A stretch of 64,000 nt of DNA. It comes from Aphrocallistes beatrix. Its lineage: Eukaryota > Porifera > Hexactinellida > Sceptrulophora > Aphrocallistidae. Positions 1 through 11,995 of the stretch are shown here, piece by piece (within the stretch, counting starts at the first letter, position 1; every line of letters begins with the position of its first letter). The DNA is taken from the NCBI GenBank assembly GCA_963281255.1, contig OY725493.1:186001-250000 (forward strand), in the 5' to 3' direction. Both the position numbers and the translations under genes were made by a program. Below the pieces are notes generated by a model. That model was not told the DNA's origin. It ran no database searches and worked only from the letters and a program-made list of their open reading frames with translations.

Positions 1-118
1 TAGATTCACCCAAATTAGATTCAGTGTGTACTGATTTAGAATATAGATTTTAACCTGTTTCGTCTAAATATATCACAAAGCTATCTACCAGCTGGTTGAA
101 TGAAATGCCTATTTATAG

Positions 119-1023
119 ACGCGTCGATCAATCCTGACTATTACGACTATGCAGTGCTAAAAATAGACCCACTCACCACTTTCACACCTCCTCTCCCCAT
201 CGCCCTCACCTCCTCCACTCAGCACGGCAAGGACTCCCAAATCTCAGTGGTGGCCTACTTCGACGATAAGCCAAAGAAAACCAAATGGATGACTTCCTGC
301 AAGGTAGGCTGTGCCACCATGCCACTAAATTATACTACCATGCCACTAATAATACCACCATGCCACTAATAATACCACCATGCCACTAATAATACCACTC
401 TGCCACAAATAATGCCACCATGCCACTAAATAATGCCACTCTGCCACAAATAACACCACCATGCCATTAATAATGCCACTCTGCCACTAAATACTACCAC
501 AAAACTCATCAAGAACGCTGATGAATATTTATAGTGTTTTCGATCTGCTAAGATGATCTACCCAATCAAATTGCAGCATTTAATAGTTACCAGAATATGC
601 TATTTATTAACATTGGCTTAATGTGTATTAAAATTTTGTTAATATTTGTTGTGTAAACAGTTATACCGTCAACAGGTGGCAGATGCAGACGCAGGGATTT
701 TGTGGCACAAATGTGACGTCACTTATGGCGCATCAGGCGCTGGAATGTACGGACGCCACTTGCATAACAACCAATGGGAGCTAAGGACAGTTGGAATTCT
801 CTCAGGCTACAACTACGACGCGAATAGGCAGATGGAACTGAATTACGCCGTAAGAATTAACCCAACCAACTACTTCTACATCTGTAGCTGGAGCTGTCAG
901 CTGGATTGGTGCTTGGATCAGCTGACTGAGGGGAACAGAAGGGAGATAGAGGAGAGTGGAGACGCATGGGTGTTGGAACAAATGAGGACTAGCCACCCCC
1001 CTTATTGTCTAACTGATCAGTAG
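119..1023 (+). CDS. PRSS23: PRSS23/35-like secreted serine protease, 3' exons
   Basis: The last two exons of a trypsin-fold protease are visible, approximately 119-303 and 661-1023, joined in phase 0; the 5' part, including the catalytic His, lies left of the window. The first exon contains DYAVLKI, which fits the region of the catalytic Asp in the PRSS23 family. The second has CDVTYGASGAGMYGR, the PRSS23-type active-site Ser block (family form CDxxxGASGSGVYVR), followed by GILSGY and NYAVRINPTNYFYIC, which match the family tail closely. Asp and Ser are therefore retained and the enzyme could be active. PRSS23/35 proteins are secreted; the exact substrate is not known to me. The splice donor is AAG|GTAGGC and the acceptor gtaaacag. 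The intron (304-660) carries a short tandem repeat. Confidence 0.8.
311..497. repeat. Minisatellite in the protease intron
   Basis: About ten imperfect tandem copies of a 17-20 bp unit built on 'taccaccatgccactaataa' fill half of the 357-bp intron. The ATG triplets inside it create a false extension of the upstream exon's reading frame. Confidence 0.85.
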
Positions 1024-1788
1024 GTGTGAAATATTGTTGTTGTTGTTGTGAATGTAAGTGCCAAATAACCAATGAACAGTAATGGTGAATTATTATGTAA
1101 ATTATTCCAATGTAAATCTAATGAGATGTATTTAGTAATTTAAGCGCGTTATTTGATAGGCTAAACGCTCTTGGCGGGAAAATACTGAGTTAGGATGTCT
1201 ACCGTGATAACAACACTGTCCATATTGTAGCATTAAATAATCATTCACGCTGCTCCATTAAAATATGTGAAAACCATAATTTACATGAAATGGAGCTAGA
1301 AAGGAAATGTCTGGTTTGTAACCACCAATCAATTGATGTCTAAAAAGCTGATTTGCAGAGATAAACTTGATTAATTCAAATCTAGCTCAATTATGAATTG
1401 ATTATTCACAGATGGCTCCAGACACCTGTGCACATAAATGTATGCAAACATCTCAGTGCTATGATAGGAATCCTAATTAGGGATGGATTGTCTGTACATA
1501 ATATGATAGCCACAGTTTAACCTTATATGCTTAGTTCTTGTGGAGTTTAGCTGTGCAAGAATGAAAATGTGTGGAATATTTGAGTATTTTCTGCAGAGGT
1601 ATCTGCTATTTCATCTAGATATTCGAGATTGCATGTAGACTCACCATTTGACACCTACATGCCAGTTTTCATAATCCTACTATTTGCCAATCAAAATCAA
1701 AATCCTTTTAGAGTATCCACTTTTATATATCTGTTTTATGGCATGGATGGATTTAATTACACAAAATTAGAGAAAAATATCTTTATAC
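1024..1788. other. Intergenic, no gene recognised
   Basis: This stretch lies between the protease stop and a hAT MITE. It is AT-rich and I see no conserved reading frame on either strand. The adjacent Ig/FN3 gene on the minus strand should have a 3' exon in this direction, but I could not identify one. Confidence 0.5.
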
Positions 1789-2074
1789 CAGAGTTGCACG
1801 CGGGCCGAGGACTGCCCGCGATGACAACAGAGACGATGTTTTTAATTGTCACGAGGTACCAATTAATAAATACTTACGTAAATGGAACTTTGTTAGTTTC
1901 CACTTATTTGTGTTTGCAGAAACTCACTCCCATAAAAGGATTCCCTAAGTGTCTCTCTAGTTAGTAACTTACAACGCGGGCCAAAAATATTTATGCGGGC
2001 TTCTTGCGGGCCGCGGGCCGGGTTAACCTAAATTGTGGGCCGCGGTTACAAATTTCGGCCCGCGTGCAACTCTG
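1789..2074. mobile_element. hAT-type MITE, GC-rich, 8-bp target duplication
   Basis: The ends are inverted: CAGAGTTGCACGCGGGCCG at the left and its complement at the right. They are flanked by ctttatac and gtttatac (7 of 8 bases), the usual hAT target duplication. The 286-bp interior is unusually GC-rich near both ends (gcgggccgcgggcc) and has no transposase. Confidence 0.85.
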
Positions 2075-2158
2075 GTTTATACGTGGTTGCAATTTTTTTT
2101 AAATTGAACAACTTTTTGTAAAAGGTTGCATTGACCAATCATATTCTAGAATACATAC

Positions 2159-3848
2159 CTGCTGGTAGAGTTTGGAAATTCTTTTCAACAATCAGTCCAT
2201 CTCCTTCAGTGTTACGAGCTAGCAACGTAACATTATAAGTGTAGAACTCCTCCAATCCCTTCAAGATGAAGTAGAACTGTCCGGTAGAGAGTTTGTTCTC
2301 TCCAGCAATGATATGCTCTCCCTTACTCTCTGTAGAATTCAGGCTAGTATAGCTGAGGTGATAAGAGATGGGAGATATGTCACAACTCTTAGTGTTGACT
2401 TTCTTCCATATAAGGAATAGGAATGTGGCGCCTTTTGTGAGAACTTTCATATCAGATGGCGCATCAACTATTTCTAAAAATAGAAGTGTTTATAAATAGG
2501 CATAACAAACAGATGTGTCAAATGTACGCTAAAATCCAATTCCACCATTTTGAAATGAAATTGTTGCAGGACTAATAGCAGAGTTGAATATTAGTATGTT
2601 ACACTAAGAAATATTCATAGTACAGCTTTTTATGTGTGACATTTTAAATATACATATTGAAATATTCCTTAATAAACAGAATTTCCTTCAACTCACTTGC
2701 AGGTTTTGTAAAATTCAAAATGCTATGCATAGGCCCATCTCCATTTCTGTTATGACCATATATGGAAATGTTGTATTGAGTGCAGTGTTCTAAATTTAGA
2801 GTGTAGTTATACCAGTCATTCAGCATTTCGGGTTTATGGTCAATTGTAGTGACGTAATCTTCTGGACTGAAATAAGAAATGGAATAGTTGGTGTACTCTT
2901 CAAAATGATTGGACACTGGTTGCCAGTTTAGAGTTATATTACTGGCGTCTACGTTGATAGAGAAATTAGCTGGCTTCTGGTAGATACCTATAAATAGAAT
3001 GTGTAAGGAAAAGATGTGAAATGTGAAGCATAGACTATATATACGAATAAGTATTAATAAACTTAGTAGCAAATTAAATAATTGATGATAAGTTAGAAAA
3101 GTTTGTTATTATTTTCTATTTTTGATATATAAAAGGACAGATGAGTAAACAAGCAAATAAACTTACTAAAATCCGGAACTAATAAAATTCTCTTTGAAAT
3201 GCGGATTCCATTATCAACAGTACACTTAATATACTCAGGTGTGTCTGTAAACTCTAAACTTATATTCAGCTCAGTATTCTCTGCATATAATGCATCTTTA
3301 TCTTCCTCTTCTCTGTACTGTATTACATATGTTGGCTTGGGGTATCCGGTAGCAGAGCAGACAATGCCGATATTAGGATTTGTTACTGATACAGTATCGT
3401 TGATGACGGGAAAGTAAGGCTGTGTTGATATGATGACGTCAGGGATAACTATAATGATTTATAATTGAAATATAAATGTTGAAATCAACTAATTGATATT
3501 TGAGAAAATTCTTACCTGTATCCGGTAGGAGAAATCGGATGAGGAAGAAGATTTTATCCAAGCCATGTTGAATATCACACTTGTACTCAGCTGGTTTTTT
3601 AATCTCATTCAAAATTAACATATTTTCATTGTCACTAACAGGTATCTGATTCACAGATCCTTCTATGTATGCAAGGTTTTCAAATAAATCTCGCCAATTT
3701 ACAGTCTCTCCTGCCCTGCCTGTAAAACAGGTTATCTCACAGAAACTCGAGTTAGTAAGATGGAACTCTGTTATTTGTCCTTCAACTGCCTCTATCGTAC
3801 CACTAGTTGTATTACTCCCTTCAGTGCATTTGTAGGTCAGAGAACGTT
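2159..3848 (-). CDS. Ig / fibronectin type III surface protein, four internal exons
   Basis: Four consecutive exons can be read on the minus strand: 3848-3516 (Ig-like, with CFTGRAGETVNW and a late YKC), 3448-3167 (Ig-like, IVCSATGYPKP then YIKCTV), 2987-2697 (FN3, ITLNWQPVSN then YNISIYGHNRNGDGP) and 2473-2159 (FN3, FLFLIWKK then YNVTLLARNTEGDG). Acceptors are cttag, attatag, tttatag and tttttag; donors are GTAAGA, GTAAGT, GTGAGT and GTATGT. Each exon holds about one domain, as is usual for Ig/FN3 receptors and adhesion proteins. Many N-x-S/T sites suit an extracellular protein. Neither the signal-peptide exon nor a transmembrane exon could be found, so the gene is partial here or broken. 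The family cannot be narrowed from four domains. Confidence 0.7.
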
Positions 3849-6143
3849 CTAAGAATACAGATTATATCATTGATGAATACTCGTTAAACTCAAATGAGAA
3901 TAGTACTGAGAACCATTAAATTAGATTAATACAAATCAAATGTTGATTAGGGTCACATGATGTGTTACATTATATGTTCGTTTAATTTTAAACTCCAACT
4001 CATCCTACATAGCATGATAGGGCATTAATACTGAATTACAATATTTGATTAGTAAAATACTTTGCAACTCAACTTCAAGAATTGAAGTTCAGTAGAAGAT
4101 AGGTGTTGCTAAGACTGAATTAATCTGGTTGGCTAATGCTATTTTATCGTCTTAATCTATTTCAGTTCCTCACAACGATTATGTTTAATTTGGCCATACT
4201 CCTACTCACTTAGTGTACACACCATGCTACATGCTACAGCACATAGTTAACACATCGCCAGGAAAACATTAGACTAGCGAGAGCTTAACTGAGAATGAAC
4301 CTCAAAATTGATTGGCTTCTGATAACCGAGGTTTATAAATAACAGCACGGAATAATCAGCTGATTGAGATGCTGTGGGATTCAAGCTTAGTATTTGTATT
4401 GAATTTATGGACCGTCTTCAAATCCAGAGAGAAACTTGAACTCTCCTCCCGCCTAGGTTTGGCGCCCTCCCGGGTTTGGCGCCTAAGACAGTATGTACCG
4501 GATGTTCATAGATAAATCTCACACAGTGACAGAACCATGAAACAGTTTGCAAGCATTTAAGATTCGTAATTTATTGTAACTTTGAATTCAGTCATAGAAC
4601 TATTCAGGATTGCCACTGATTCCAATATAACTCAGATTGTCCTTATTATGCAAAAGCCATGGAACAAATAAGAATAGAATGCAATGACAAAGTCCATCAT
4701 CTTGTCCTGAAATACTATTGTATGTCCGTCTCGTCATATCGCTGTACGATCATTTATAAGAATTATCGAATGTAACACAAAATCGTCATTGATGAACAAA
4801 AAATTTTGTTCGAACAACATATACTCAAACCCATTTATTTATAATTTATCTAATAAATGCTTGATTCTATTTCTAAAAATATACATTTTTTGAGAGATGA
4901 GAAGTGCACTCAAACATACCTGGCATGCAAAGAGCTCCATAAAGATTCAGCGCAAAAATCAAATAATAAATACAAACAAATCGCAACATTACACAATCCG
5001 TTCTCTTCACACTCAACTATTCCTTCTATTTATACGATAGAGTTACTACAGAGCTCATGAGTACTGTACTACCTATCCATATGAAGGAAGCTGATACTAT
5101 GAACTCGACACAACGCAATCCAATCAATTTCTTCACAACGCCCCTAACTCTACACTGTCTCCAGCAGTAACAACATTTAATTTGAATAATACTTAATGAA
5201 ATGTGTGAGTACGAAGTATATTAGCGATTATTTTAATGAAGGTAGCTCTCCAGACATATCAGTGCATAATAAGAACTGCAAGCAAACAACTTCTAAATAT
5301 CATGAAAAATTGATTTCCACATGAATAATGGCAAACTGAATAGTCTTATTCTCACCATAACTTCAGAATTAAACAATAAACTTTTGACCTCATCGAACTT
5401 ACTGATACACAAAGTTTGTGGTTCACCAAAAGTTTCGGGATACTCAACTATAGTCCATACAACAGACGTTGATGTATCCTATTGAATGAAAGAATTGTTC
5501 GAGTGCGTATTGCATAACATGGCGTTCTTGATAAGAAAATAACTTCGGTGGGTATAGACTGAAAAACGGAAAAATAAGCAATTTCAGATGGTACAGGGTT
5601 GTATGGCATCATATTTAATATAATTTTAGAAGAATGTAACCATTTTATGGCCTAACATGTTTTATAATCAATTAAAATCTCCGTAATAATACTGAACCTG
5701 AAAAAAGGAAAATTTACAACTAGTCCTGTAGTAACAAGACAAGTAATTACCTGGTATTGCGTGACAGACACATACATTATATGGTAGAGTAAGAAGCTCA
5801 AATGAGCATAAATTTTATGATGGTACAATAATCAGAGTTGTTATGGAATTCACAAGAAGTCAGTAGTACATTCCTGAAGTAGACACTAATATTTCCAGTT
5901 TTGTTACAACATGCTGACACTTGTGTTAAATTACATTTGAAAGAATAAATTCTTTCAAGCAGTGTTTTTATTGCAATATTCTTTACACCGGGGTTTCATA
6001 AATATTTCAAAGATAAATATTTTCATTTCTCAAATGGTTCTAACATCAATCGGTTACATAAACCATATAACCATGTAATAAATTTTAATTGAAAATATAA
6101 CTAAATGAATTTATCCATCCATATATGTATATATATGTGATTG
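3849..6143. other. Long AT-rich stretch, no gene recognised
   Basis: I see no conserved reading frame, RNA gene or clear inverted repeat. Missing 5' exons of the Ig/FN3 gene may lie here but are too short or diverged to call. A short tandem motif 'gtttggcgcc' occurs at 4450-4485. Confidence 0.5.
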
Positions 6144-7548
6144 CTAGTTGTCTTCTGGTTGGGTTAATTCATTGAAATCCAAATGACTAATTTCAGACTC
6201 GCTATCACTACTTGTAGGCTCTGAATTCCTTTGAGACAGATCTGTATCCATAGAAGAATCTAATTTCGTTTCCTTAGCACTAATTTCGCGCATCAATTTT
6301 CTTCTTTCTCTCTCTTTCAAATATTTCATCTCTTCTTTAAGGTAGTTCATTTCTCGCGCCTAAATTAGAAATATTCCAACAATTATAGGCACTGGAAATC
6401 ACTCAATACTTAAGCATTGGCAGCATCGATTCGATTAGTATTATTATGAACAAATAACTATTAAATTTAAGAAAATACTTTTAAAATGTCAGTACAGACG
6501 GACGGACGTTCGATACCGACCATGACATAAGGGATCTCCTATGGTAGGAGCTGCACTAGAAATAGTATTATTGAATCCACCGGAGTTTGTTTGTTAGCAG
6601 CTGGCTCATATGCCAGCATGATGTGATGTTAATTGCATCCTCTAATTGCAAGCAAGTGTGCATTGCTATTCGGTAATCAGGTTTCGAGGTATGTCGCACT
6701 GTCTGATAAGTGGCTACCACACAGTATAGTGGAGCTACAAGTGCCAATTCTAACTAGGCCCACTTTATCTCCTGCATTCCTCAGTTTTGATAGGTAGTTA
6801 CGAGTAGACAGCTACGGACTGAAGGGAGAATAACTCTTTAACATTCTAAGAAGGCCATAGAGTTGCAGATTCTAAATTGCCTCAATAGCTACTAATCTCT
6901 ACAAAAACTTATGATCAGATTTGATTAAATTTTACTTAGCAATTCTAGCAATTCTAAGTTTTGAGTTTTCTCATGACGTACATGACAATGTTGCCTAGCA
7001 GAAGATATGTCTTGCTGCATTGATCGATATTCAGAGCTAATTCACTTTCAAGTTTTGTTGTGAACTTTTCGGGTAGACGCAACAAAAAACTTGAAACTAA
7101 AATTTTAAAAATTATGTCTCAATCTGGTACTATTGAAGATGACATAGAAGTCAATCTTACTACGATTTCATATAGTTATTTCACATATTTGTGTGGGGAG
7201 ATATACCTTGACATCTGGAGTTTCTGGAAAAGAACCAATGACATCTTCAGATTGACATCTAGCACAGCAATGCAACTCAGTTGCACAATCTTTGCACAAA
7301 AGAAAATAGGCTCGAGTGACACTTTTCATGCCACATTTCACACATTTCTTTGGCACACTAAGCGCTCTATACTTGCCATACTTAATCTTCCATTCTAGAA
7401 TCTCGGTGCACCGCTTACACAAGCCAGACAATTCAGTGGCAGAGATGGATTTCTGTTGAGGTGTCGGGACACAGTGTTTTGGTGTCGCTGTATAGGAGAA
7501 AGTGTTCTGATACTTTTGACACTTTTTCTTACCACCTTTGCTAGTCAT
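6144..7548 (-). CDS. C9orf85: C9orf85 homologue (DUF2039), two exons
   Basis: Exon 1 is 7548-7207 and exon 2 is 6359-6144, joined in phase 0 (AAG|GTATAT ... tttag|GCG), giving 185 residues, close to the human protein. Exon 1 holds the conserved core: QKYQNTFSY, CKRCTEILEWKIKYGKY, then PKKCVKCGMKSV and two more Cys pairs (CKDC, CARC), fitting a zinc-binding protein. Exon 2 starts with a charged helix (REMNYLKEEMKYLKERERRK) and ends in an acidic tail, as in vertebrate C9orf85. The function of the family is not well defined. The gene lies 153 bp downstream of the GPCR stop, on the same strand. The 847-bp intron contains no recognised element. Confidence 0.85.
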
Positions 7549-7701
7549 TATCTTTTACTAAAATTTAGAAAACAATTAAAAACCTAAATTTAGAATCTAT
7601 TTTATGAAAATAGAATCTTTAAGATGATCACTGTTAAGACGAAATACTCACTGTATATAAAAACAAATGTTTTAATCGAGTAAAATGTTAAAAAAAGGAA
7701 A

Positions 7702-10700
7702 CTAATAGTAAACATCTCGCGAGATTTGAGAGCTTTTGTGTAAGACTGGTTGGTTTTTCTTTTTTGTTCCTCTGGCGATATTAAGAAATCCATTATCTTT
7801 CAAGTCCTCGCGACTCGTTCTTATGCCAATAATTCTTCTCAAGAACAACAGCTGTAACTTAACACGCAGCTCTGCATTCAAGAGACAGTAGAAAACAAAG
7901 ATGAAAACGCCTTGATAGCAGTTGAATATCAAGAACAGCCATTGGAACACTTGGGACACAGCACTGTTTATTGAGTTAAGCGCAAAAACGCCGAAGATCC
8001 AAGTTATCCCTAACACAGGCACCATCAATAGCATCGCTTTCACGGCGCTAACGAGGCCTTTAGCGAATGTGTGAGAGTGCGAAGCGCCAATGCTAGAAGC
8101 ACGCATTTTCTTGCGCTTGAACTGCAGGCGCAGGATGAATGCAAGAATCGCGAAGAGCAGAACTGTGTTGAGAGAGATTATGAACAGAGCTGGACCGATG
8201 AAGGCCCAGTAACGTCCTCGGCGACGGGGAAGCCAGCAGTTCGTAGTGGCGGACCGTACGTCCGTACTTCCGGACAGCGGGTAGTGACCGTAATCACATA
8301 TGGAGATACCTAGGGTTGCCGCGACAACGACTAGGGGCAAGAGGTATGCAATGGAGGCGTATACTATTTTTAGCCAGAACTGCTTCGTGAATGGGCGCCG
8401 GATGAGAATTAGCGCGTTAACTGCTTCCATTAGCATCCATAGAAACGAAACTAGGAGAATGTAATGCAGTAACGAAGCTATTATTAAACACAGCTCTCTG
8501 ACTTCGTTTCGTTCTATTCCCAAAACGAATATTATCTGAGACAATAAGATGGAGAAAATCAAATTTCGATGCACGAAAAGAACAGATTCGGAAATTGCGA
8601 GTTTGAGAAAATGCAAAAGAAGCGAAATAATCAAAAATATGATAGAAATCGACAGTCCAACGTAGCTAAAAATAGACATTCCGGATCCGCTGGAGTAGTA
8701 AGGGTCAGGACTCATCAGGATTGCGAAACTTGTCAGATGCGTGCAGTTACAGAAAGTATGCGTACTGTTCGACAGCTGCAGTTTCTCACACGTGACGGTC
8801 TCCCACTCCACACCACCTGACATTCCCACTGAGTAGTTGGTGGTGTAGACGCACTGTGAGTTTATTAGAGAGGTGTCGGAGTGCCGGAACACAACTACCA
8901 GTCCTCTGTCCAGTGAGCTCGTGTCCACCAGACACTTCCTGCTCGAAATAGAAGCGGACAGGTGGTCGCTATTAATAACCTGATTTGGCGCCTCGATTAA
9001 GTCCACTTCCCCGCAGTACCAAGACGTGAAACGTGTGAAATTCAAGACAACATTATCTGTCAGAAATGGTTGGATGTTTTTAATGTTAAAAAAATTCGCG
9101 GCTGTCTCACAGTTTTCAATAGAGATATTCCTAAGTGAACTGTCAATGGCAGAAAAGGAGGCCGATTGGATGGATTCAATGGGGATCTCTATCCGGGTGT
9201 CCCCAGAGCTGGTGTTAAATGTGACAGAGAAACCATCCACCGTCCTCACCCTCTGGATATCAACCAGGATATTCTCAGTTTCGATCACTATTCGAGTCCG
9301 GTTCTCTTCTGAGAAGAGAGTGTGGACTAAGTTCTGGGTTAGGACCTCCGTCGAAGAGAGAATATCTATTATCGCAGTCTGCACAGCTGATTGGTCGAAT
9401 TCCTGAATAGTTTCGAGGATGTGCGTATCCACGATATTGCTAGCAATTCTAAATATATCCGTTGCTAGCATGGTTGGAATGTAACCCCTCTGAATCAGAA
9501 TGAAAGAGTCGGATTTGGAAGTGATGGATTGGAACAGTTGAACCACTTGTAGGTAGTCACTCACGATCAAGTCCTCATCTCCCAGAGCGGTCGATAGTTC
9601 CACGGAGATTTCGCTAAGTTTCTCAGTGAATTGAGGGTCAATCGGAGACAAACCATTCAAACTGTCAGTAATGGCAGAAACGCGAGGAGATACGCATTTC
9701 GATATGTCAGGAATTTCCCATCTAGGTTCCATGTTGCAACTTCTCTTCGCGAATTCCTGATTGTTATTCGGACAGAAAATGGTTGCTATTGTATTCTGGG
9801 ATGTGTCGGGCCATTCAAAACCCGATTTAGAAATAGCGCCACAAAAAGGTGTTAGAATTGTGTCCTCACAAGAGACCCGGTTGCCATCATTGACAGGGAA
9901 GAACCCAGCATTGCAGATACACTCGTGCAACCCTTCCTTATTAAAACACTGAGAATTAACAGGACAAACTCCTAGCAAACACTCATTAATGTCCTCACAC
10001 GAATTGTTTACAAATGTGAAGCCATCCAAACAAACAATGCACTCAACACCTCCCAGTTTGTTGACACAGTTCTGAGTGAGAGAACAGTTGTGTGTGCCTC
10101 GTAGGCACTCATCAACATCAACACAAACAGTTTGAATCTGCTCGAATCCAGAAATGCAATTACAGTTGAATGCACCAACTGTATTATTACACACAGAATA
10201 AGAAGGACACTGAGAAACATTAGCACTGCATTCGTCTATATCCATACATTCCAGACTAACGTTTCGGTATCCAGGGTTACACTCACACCTGTAGGAACCT
10301 GGGACATTAGAACAATCAGAATTGACTGGACAGCTGATGTTATAGAGTTCGCATTCATTGATATCCAAACAAAAATCGGACGAATTTTTTACAAAACCTC
10401 CATGACACTCGCATGCATAACTCCCGAAGGTGTTGACACAGCTGGAATTTGATGGACACTCAAAAAGAGAAATATTCCGACACTCATCCACGTCGACACA
10501 TGAAAGGGAATTGGTGGAATTAGTGAAGTTAAGACCGGCGTTACAGACACAACGGAAACCTCCCACTGAGTCGAAACAGCTGGAATTCACAGGACATAGG
10601 CCTAGCGCGCAGCCAGTCAATTCCACGCAGTTCTTCCCTGTCCCGTCGAGCTGGTAGTTGACTGGACAGACACAGCTGGCGTTCATTGAGGCTGGGTCGT

Positions 10701-11715
10701 AGCTGCAGGTAGCCAGGCCGCCACAACCTGAGTTCGCGCAGGGATCAGTGCATATATGGCCGTTGCCTAGGAAACCAGGGTTGCATGAGCAAACTGGCCA
10801 ATCAGAAACCGAGGAACAGGCGGCAGATGACGAGCATAGTACGCCTTGACACACAGCCTCGCAACCGCTAGCGTCAATAGTTATGTCAGATAATTTCATA
10901 TTGAGGAAGGGATTCGGGTAACCACATCGAGCTGGATTCGTGAAATCAGAGAATTTCGTCGCCTGAGATTGAATCGCAGATTGTAACCCGGATACGTAGC
11001 AATCACATACCAGAGGGTTGCCATCTAAACGCACTAACCCCGCGTTAATGAATAGAGAAGTCATGTTTGGGTGAATCCTGACTAAACTATTGTTAGTGAA
11101 ATGCATAAAACTGAATGAAGGACCGTTGAGTGGGAAGGGAAGTGAAGAGAGAAGGTTTAAAGAGTTTTCGGTTAGGTCAAACTGAGCTAGAACTGTGGAT
11201 GAGAATAAGTAATCGGGTAGGAAGGAGATCTGGTTTTTCTGGAAGAAAATAGCCTCCAAACTTGTTAAACCATCGAAAGAGCCTTGCTCAATCTCTGCAA
11301 TCTGATTGGTTTGCATGTCCAGTGACTCCAACGCAGTAAGTCCAGCGAAGAAGTGGGAACTGATCTTTGTGAAGGAATTGTCTGACAAATCCAGACTAAC
11401 CAATCGCGTCTCTAACCCAGAAAAGGCGCCTGATTCGATCTCACTCAAGCTGGAGAAATGAATCGTCACTTCTTCTAGGATGGAATAGTTGGCGAATGAG
11501 TTGGCTTTCAGAGTTGGGATCTGACAGAACACACAGAAGAACTGCTTTATACTGCTAAGACTCTTCCCAGTGATCTGAGACGGAATCTCAGTCAGTCCAT
11601 CTCTACAAGTAACTTTAAAAGAACCGCAAATGCAGCTCCCGCCACAAATAGCAGTTAGGCTGATGGATTGCTCTATCAGTGACAGAGAAAAGTATAAAAG
11701 GAGGAGAGACTTCAT
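7702..11715 (-). CDS. Intronless adhesion GPCR: LRR, EGF, HormR, GAIN/GPS, 7TM
   Basis: A single uninterrupted frame of 1337 residues. The reading frame is open a little further upstream, but the ATG at 11715 gives a clear signal peptide (MKSLLLLYFSLSLIEQSISL). Domains in order: LRR N-cap with CxCxxxxxxC near 25-40, leucine-rich repeats to about 225, LRR C-cap (NPLVCDCY), EGF modules about 288-615 including five calcium-binding type (DVDEC/DINEC), a hormone-receptor-like cysteine module about 625-677, a GAIN region, and a GPS with paired Cys and HLTSFAILM near residue 993. This gives an expected cut between Leu and Thr and a TSFAILM tethered agonist. Seven membrane helices follow, about 1015-1280, with family B2 features (VHRNL, PLVVV, GITWIFGVFA). 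It is a self-cleaving adhesion receptor of the cell surface; the ligand is unknown. LRR plus multiple EGF plus HormR does not match a vertebrate subfamily I can name. Confidence 0.93.
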   Translation of the reverse strand: MKSLLLLYFSLSLIEQSISLTAICGGSCICGSFKVTCRDGLTEIPSQITGKSLSSIKQFFCVFCQIPTLKANSFANYSILEEVTIHFSSLSEIESGAFSGLETRLVSLDLSDNSFTKISSHFFAGLTALESLDMQTNQIAEIEQGSFDGLTSLEAIFFQKNQISFLPDYLFSSTVLAQFDLTENSLNLLSSLPFPLNGPSFSFMHFTNNSLVRIHPNMTSLFINAGLVRLDGNPLVCDCYVSGLQSAIQSQATKFSDFTNPARCGYPNPFLNMKLSDITIDASGCEAVCQGVLCSSSAACSSVSDWPVCSCNPGFLGNGHICTDPCANSGCGGLATCSYDPASMNASCVCPVNYQLDGTGKNCVELTGCALGLCPVNSSCFDSVGGFRCVCNAGLNFTNSTNSLSCVDVDECRNISLFECPSNSSCVNTFGSYACECHGGFVKNSSDFCLDINECELYNISCPVNSDCSNVPGSYRCECNPGYRNVSLECMDIDECSANVSQCPSYSVCNNTVGAFNCNCISGFEQIQTVCVDVDECLRGTHNCSLTQNCVNKLGGVECIVCLDGFTFVNNSCEDINECLLGVCPVNSQCFNKEGLHECICNAGFFPVNDGNRVSCEDTILTPFCGAISKSGFEWPDTSQNTIATIFCPNNNQEFAKRSCNMEPRWEIPDISKCVSPRVSAITDSLNGLSPIDPQFTEKLSEISVELSTALGDEDLIVSDYLQVVQLFQSITSKSDSFILIQRGYIPTMLATDIFRIASNIVDTHILETIQEFDQSAVQTAIIDILSSTEVLTQNLVHTLFSEENRTRIVIETENILVDIQRVRTVDGFSVTFNTSSGDTRIEIPIESIQSASFSAIDSSLRNISIENCETAANFFNIKNIQPFLTDNVVLNFTRFTSWYCGEVDLIEAPNQVINSDHLSASISSRKCLVDTSSLDRGLVVVFRHSDTSLINSQCVYTTNYSVGMSGGVEWETVTCEKLQLSNSTHTFCNCTHLTSFAILMSPDPYYSSGSGMSIFSYVGLSISIIFLIISLLLHFLKLAISESVLFVHRNLIFSILLSQIIFVLGIERNEVRELCLIIASLLHYILLVSFLWMLMEAVNALILIRRPFTKQFWLKIVYASIAYLLPLVVVAATLGISICDYGHYPLSGSTDVRSATTNCWLPRRRGRYWAFIGPALFIISLNTVLLFAILAFILRLQFKRKKMRASSIGASHSHTFAKGLVSAVKAMLLMVPVLGITWIFGVFALNSINSAVSQVFQWLFLIFNCYQGVFIFVFYCLLNAELRVKLQLLFLRRIIGIRTSREDLKDNGFLNIARGTKKKNQPVLHKSSQISRDVYY

Positions 11716-11995
11716 TGAGTTCCAAAGATTTGCTAATATAATAAAGGACAAGTAAGCAGAGTTCTATCCAGGGAAGTGGGGGGTTAACATTACGTACCGC
11801 TTAAGAGGGAGGAATGGGGGGGGGTTAATGGAGGTGGAGGGGGGCACGGGCAAGATGGAAGGAAGGGACAAATAACTTTTTCATGCACTACAGCCTGTAT
11901 ATTATTATGTAAATAAATAAGAACGTTTAGCATAGCATACAAATCTCCTGGGACGGTATCTTTTGACCAACGTTAATGTGGGATTTTGATCAACT
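11716..11995. other. 5' flank of the GPCR, no gene
   Basis: This contains purine-rich low-complexity sequence (gggggg runs near 11800-11850). No TATA box or coding frame is convincing. Confidence 0.4.

Noticed and set aside
802-996. Minus-strand frame opposite the protease exon
   Set aside because: Shadow of the PRSS23-like coding exon; no domain of its own.
8071-10657. Several + strand frames across the GPCR
   Set aside because: Antisense shadows of a strongly supported coding frame; basic, low-complexity products.
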